From: an uncultured bacterium
GTDB lineage: Bacteria > Verrucomicrobiota > Kiritimatiellia > CAIKKV01 > CALHGX01
Reading direction: 5' to 3'
DNA: 64,000 nucleotides
Assembly (NCBI GenBank): GCA_938031185.1
Contig: CALHGX010000047.1
Span: 18,748 to 82,747, forward strand
Every line of letters begins with the position of its first letter. Within the stretch, counting starts at the first letter, position 1. The notes below the pieces were generated by a model. It was given only the letters and a program-made list of their open reading frames with translations. It was not told the DNA's origin and did no database searches. A program made the position numbers and the translations under genes. Positions 61,687-64,000 of this stretch are shown piece by piece.

Positions 61687-63105
61687 ATGCGGGCAAAAGA
61701 CACGTCGGACGTTCTGGCAAGCGCAATCGCTGTTGCCGCTGACGCCGTGGCCATCTTTGGCGGATTCATTCTTGCCACGTGGATCCGATTCAACAGCGGG
61801 TGGATACCGCTCTTTCATGACCGCCCGCCGGATCGGCTGTATTTCATGTACGGTTGGGGCGCCGCTATCGCCACCCTTCTTTTCCTATTCTTGTTTCGAT
61901 CCCTTGGTCTCTATGTCAGGCCACAAACCGGCTCTTTTTCCGGGAAAATACCCCGCCTCGTACGCGCCTCCGGCTTGGGAATGCTGCTTTCCACCGCATT
62001 GGCTTTTGCCCTCAGAACGGATCCGCCTTTTTCTCGGCTTACGGTCCTGCTCGCGCTGGCCACCATAACCCTCCTTCTCCTCATCGAGCGTTTCATCCTC
62101 TTTCACGCCGAGATTCGGTTCGCGCGCCGTCACCGGGCTCAGAACCGCATCCTTATTCTTGGCACAGATGACGTCGCGGCGCGGCTTAGACAAGCCGTTG
62201 AACGCGATCCCCGTTTGCGGTCCACCGTGATCGGCTTCCTCTCCGTTCGTGATAACAGCACGCTGGATCCGGCCATCCCGTCCGACATGCTTCTCGGCTC
62301 TCTGCGCGAATTAGAGACGCTTTTAACAACGCACCGCCCCAACCAGATCATTCTGGCCGACACCGAACTCAGCCACCATCAGACCGTGGAACTCATCCTG
62401 CTTTGCGAGCGAAACTTGATCGCCTTCAACGTCGTGCCCGACCTCTTTCGCGTGCTTACGAGCGATGTGGATGTCCGCACGGTGGACGATATCCCGCTGC
62501 TCGGCGTAGGCCAGTGGCCGCTGGATGTTTTTTGGAATCGAGCGCTCAAGCGCGTCGAGGACGTGATTGGCGCCTTTTTAGGCCTCATCCTCGCCGCGCC
62601 GTTGCTGGCCCTGGCCGCCTGGCTGATCAAGCGCGAATCTCCCGGTCCAGCCTTCTACCGGCAGGAACGGTGCGGGGAAAACGGTCGCACCTTCGTGCTT
62701 TGGAAACTGCGTACCATGCGGACCGACGCCGAACGGGAAACCGGTCCCGTCTGGACCAAGCCCGACGATCCGCGCCGCACACGCATCGGCGCCTTTCTGC
62801 GGCGCTGGAACCTCGACGAGCTCCCCCAACTGTGGAACGTGCTCAAGGGCGACATGAGCCTCGTGGGGCCCCGTCCGGAGCGGCCGCACTTTGTGGAGCA
62901 ATTCAAGGAAGATATCACCCGCTACATGTGGCGGCATGTGTCCAAACCAGGCATGACGGGCTGGGCGCAAGTCAACGGCCTGCGCGGGAACACCAGCATC
63001 GAGGAGCGCATAAAATACGATCTTTACTACCTGGAGCACTGGTCGCTGGCGTTCGATTTCAAAATCCTGTTGCGGACCCTTTTTGCGCGGCAGAACGCCT
63101 ACTGA
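61687..63105 (+). CDS. Undecaprenyl-phosphate sugar phosphotransferase (WbaP/WcaJ-like)
   Basis: N-terminal TM bundle and CoA-binding-like fold; C-terminal KRVEDVIGAFLGLILAAPLL, FVLWKLRTMRTDAE, RRWNLDELPQLWNVLKGDMSLVGPRPERP, PGMTGWAQVNGLRG. Confidence 0.96.
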   Translation: MRAKDTSDVLASAIAVAADAVAIFGGFILATWIRFNSGWIPLFHDRPPDRLYFMYGWGAAIATLLFLFLFRSLGLYVRPQTGSFSGKIPRLVRASGLGMLLSTALAFALRTDPPFSRLTVLLALATITLLLLIERFILFHAEIRFARRHRAQNRILILGTDDVAARLRQAVERDPRLRSTVIGFLSVRDNSTLDPAIPSDMLLGSLRELETLLTTHRPNQIILADTELSHHQTVELILLCERNLIAFNVVPDLFRVLTSDVDVRTVDDIPLLGVGQWPLDVFWNRALKRVEDVIGAFLGLILAAPLLALAAWLIKRESPGPAFYRQERCGENGRTFVLWKLRTMRTDAERETGPVWTKPDDPRRTRIGAFLRRWNLDELPQLWNVLKGDMSLVGPRPERPHFVEQFKEDITRYMWRHVSKPGMTGWAQVNGLRGNTSIEERIKYDLYYLEHWSLAFDFKILLRTLFARQNAY

Positions 63106-63159
63106 ATCAGCGCCTTTCTCGTTGACCGATCCACGGAAATCCGTGATGATCCCGCCCCC

Positions 63160-63642
63160 ATGGATGTTTCGATCCTAGCGCTTTTTCGCAACCTGTCCGT
63201 GTGGTCGGCCTTCCTTTCCTGGCTGACAGCCCAATGCGTCAAGATGGCATTGCACTTGCGCCGCACCGGCCGTGTGGACTTTCAGTACCTGGTCAGCCTC
63301 GGCGGCATGCCGAGCGCGCATTCCGCCATGATTTGCGGCTTGACCACATCGGTCGGGATCGGGGCTGGTTTTGGAAGCAACCTGTTCGCCGTCTCCCTGG
63401 CCTTGGCGACGATCGTGATGTTCGACGCGTCCACCGTTCGGCGTGCCGCTGGGCTGCAGGCTCGACTGTTGAATGAGATCGTCAACGAGCTGTTTCGTGA
63501 ACACCATCTGTCCGAACGCAAACTCAAGGAGCTGCTGGGCCACACCCGTCTGGAAGTCTTTGTGGGCATGCTCATCGGCGTGACGGTTGCCGTGCTGCTC
63601 CACTTTGTCGCACACCGCACTGGAGTTGGAATTCCAACTTGA
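63160..63642 (+). CDS. Divergent PAP2 family protein (DUF212)
   Basis: LVSLGGMPSAHSAMICGLTTSVGIGAGFGSNLFAVSLALATIVMFDASTVRRAAG; LKELLGHTRLEVFVGMLIGV. Confidence 0.94.
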   Translation: MDVSILALFRNLSVWSAFLSWLTAQCVKMALHLRRTGRVDFQYLVSLGGMPSAHSAMICGLTTSVGIGAGFGSNLFAVSLALATIVMFDASTVRRAAGLQARLLNEIVNELFREHHLSERKLKELLGHTRLEVFVGMLIGVTVAVLLHFVAHRTGVGIPT

Positions 63643-64000
63643 TGTTTCCGGTTGGGTCGCTCCGCGTCATAATCATGCTTCCGCCGCATGTTCAGCGCGG
63701 CCGCCGAAACATCACCGGAATTCACGAGGGAAAAGCCGTCCGCCAACCCGCTTTGTTCGCGAAGCGCGTATCATGCGCCTGTCACGCTTCGACTCCGGCT
63801 GGCCGTAGCCGCCCTCCGTGCAGGGCTAAACCTAAACTCGGGCGCGACGCCGTCTAAGCCGGAGGTGCTCCCCATTGATTGGACAGTTCTACGGGTAAAG
63901 TAAGCTAATGTTCTTTCGGTTGTCCACCTCCTTGTCTGGTCCCTATCCCCGCCCCCTAGGGGGCGGCGCGCCACCCCGTGGCCGGCCATGCTGGCGCATT

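Overview
This 64 kb, GC-rich bacterial chromosomal window is densely packed with mostly housekeeping and bioenergetic genes. No CRISPR array, complete transposon or prophage is visible. The gene repertoire is consistent with a PVC-superphylum bacterium (Kiritimatiellota/Lentisphaerae-like): a chlamydia-like V-ATPase operon with DUF2764, an Nqr/Rnf-type pump, a K+-type membrane pyrophosphatase and GatCAB. That placement is inference only. Main content in order: fluoride riboswitch plus crcB; rpe; lepA-lepB; purine permease; GspC-like protein; rnpB; DUF72 plus dinB with an SOS-like box; a complete trpEGDCFBA operon; SagB-like lipoprotein; rhomboid protease; NifA-like sigma-54 activator, gdhA and an NrpR-type regulator; tRNA-Gly, tRNA-Lys and tRNA-Tyr; V-ATPase operon E-DUF2764-A-B-D-I-K; frameshifted DMT transporter, bioB, msrB; a GemA-like gene and an unknown gene; an Rnf/Nqr hybrid cluster (rnfDGEA-like plus nqrF, without rnfB, rnfC or nqrA); pdxB, gatCAB; mPPase; truA, ruvX, GDP-mannose pyrophosphorylase, coaX, nadC; Wzt/Wzm ABC exporter; argS; rhamnose isomerase; phosphomannomutase; sugar transferase; DUF212. 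The observations most worth following are the Rnf/Nqr hybrid with its unusual flanking genes, the bacterial NrpR/gdhA switch with palindromic operators, the leaderless trpE promoter overlapped by an inverted repeat, and the overlap of rnpB with a GspC-like CDS. All family calls come from reading the sequence; no database search was run.
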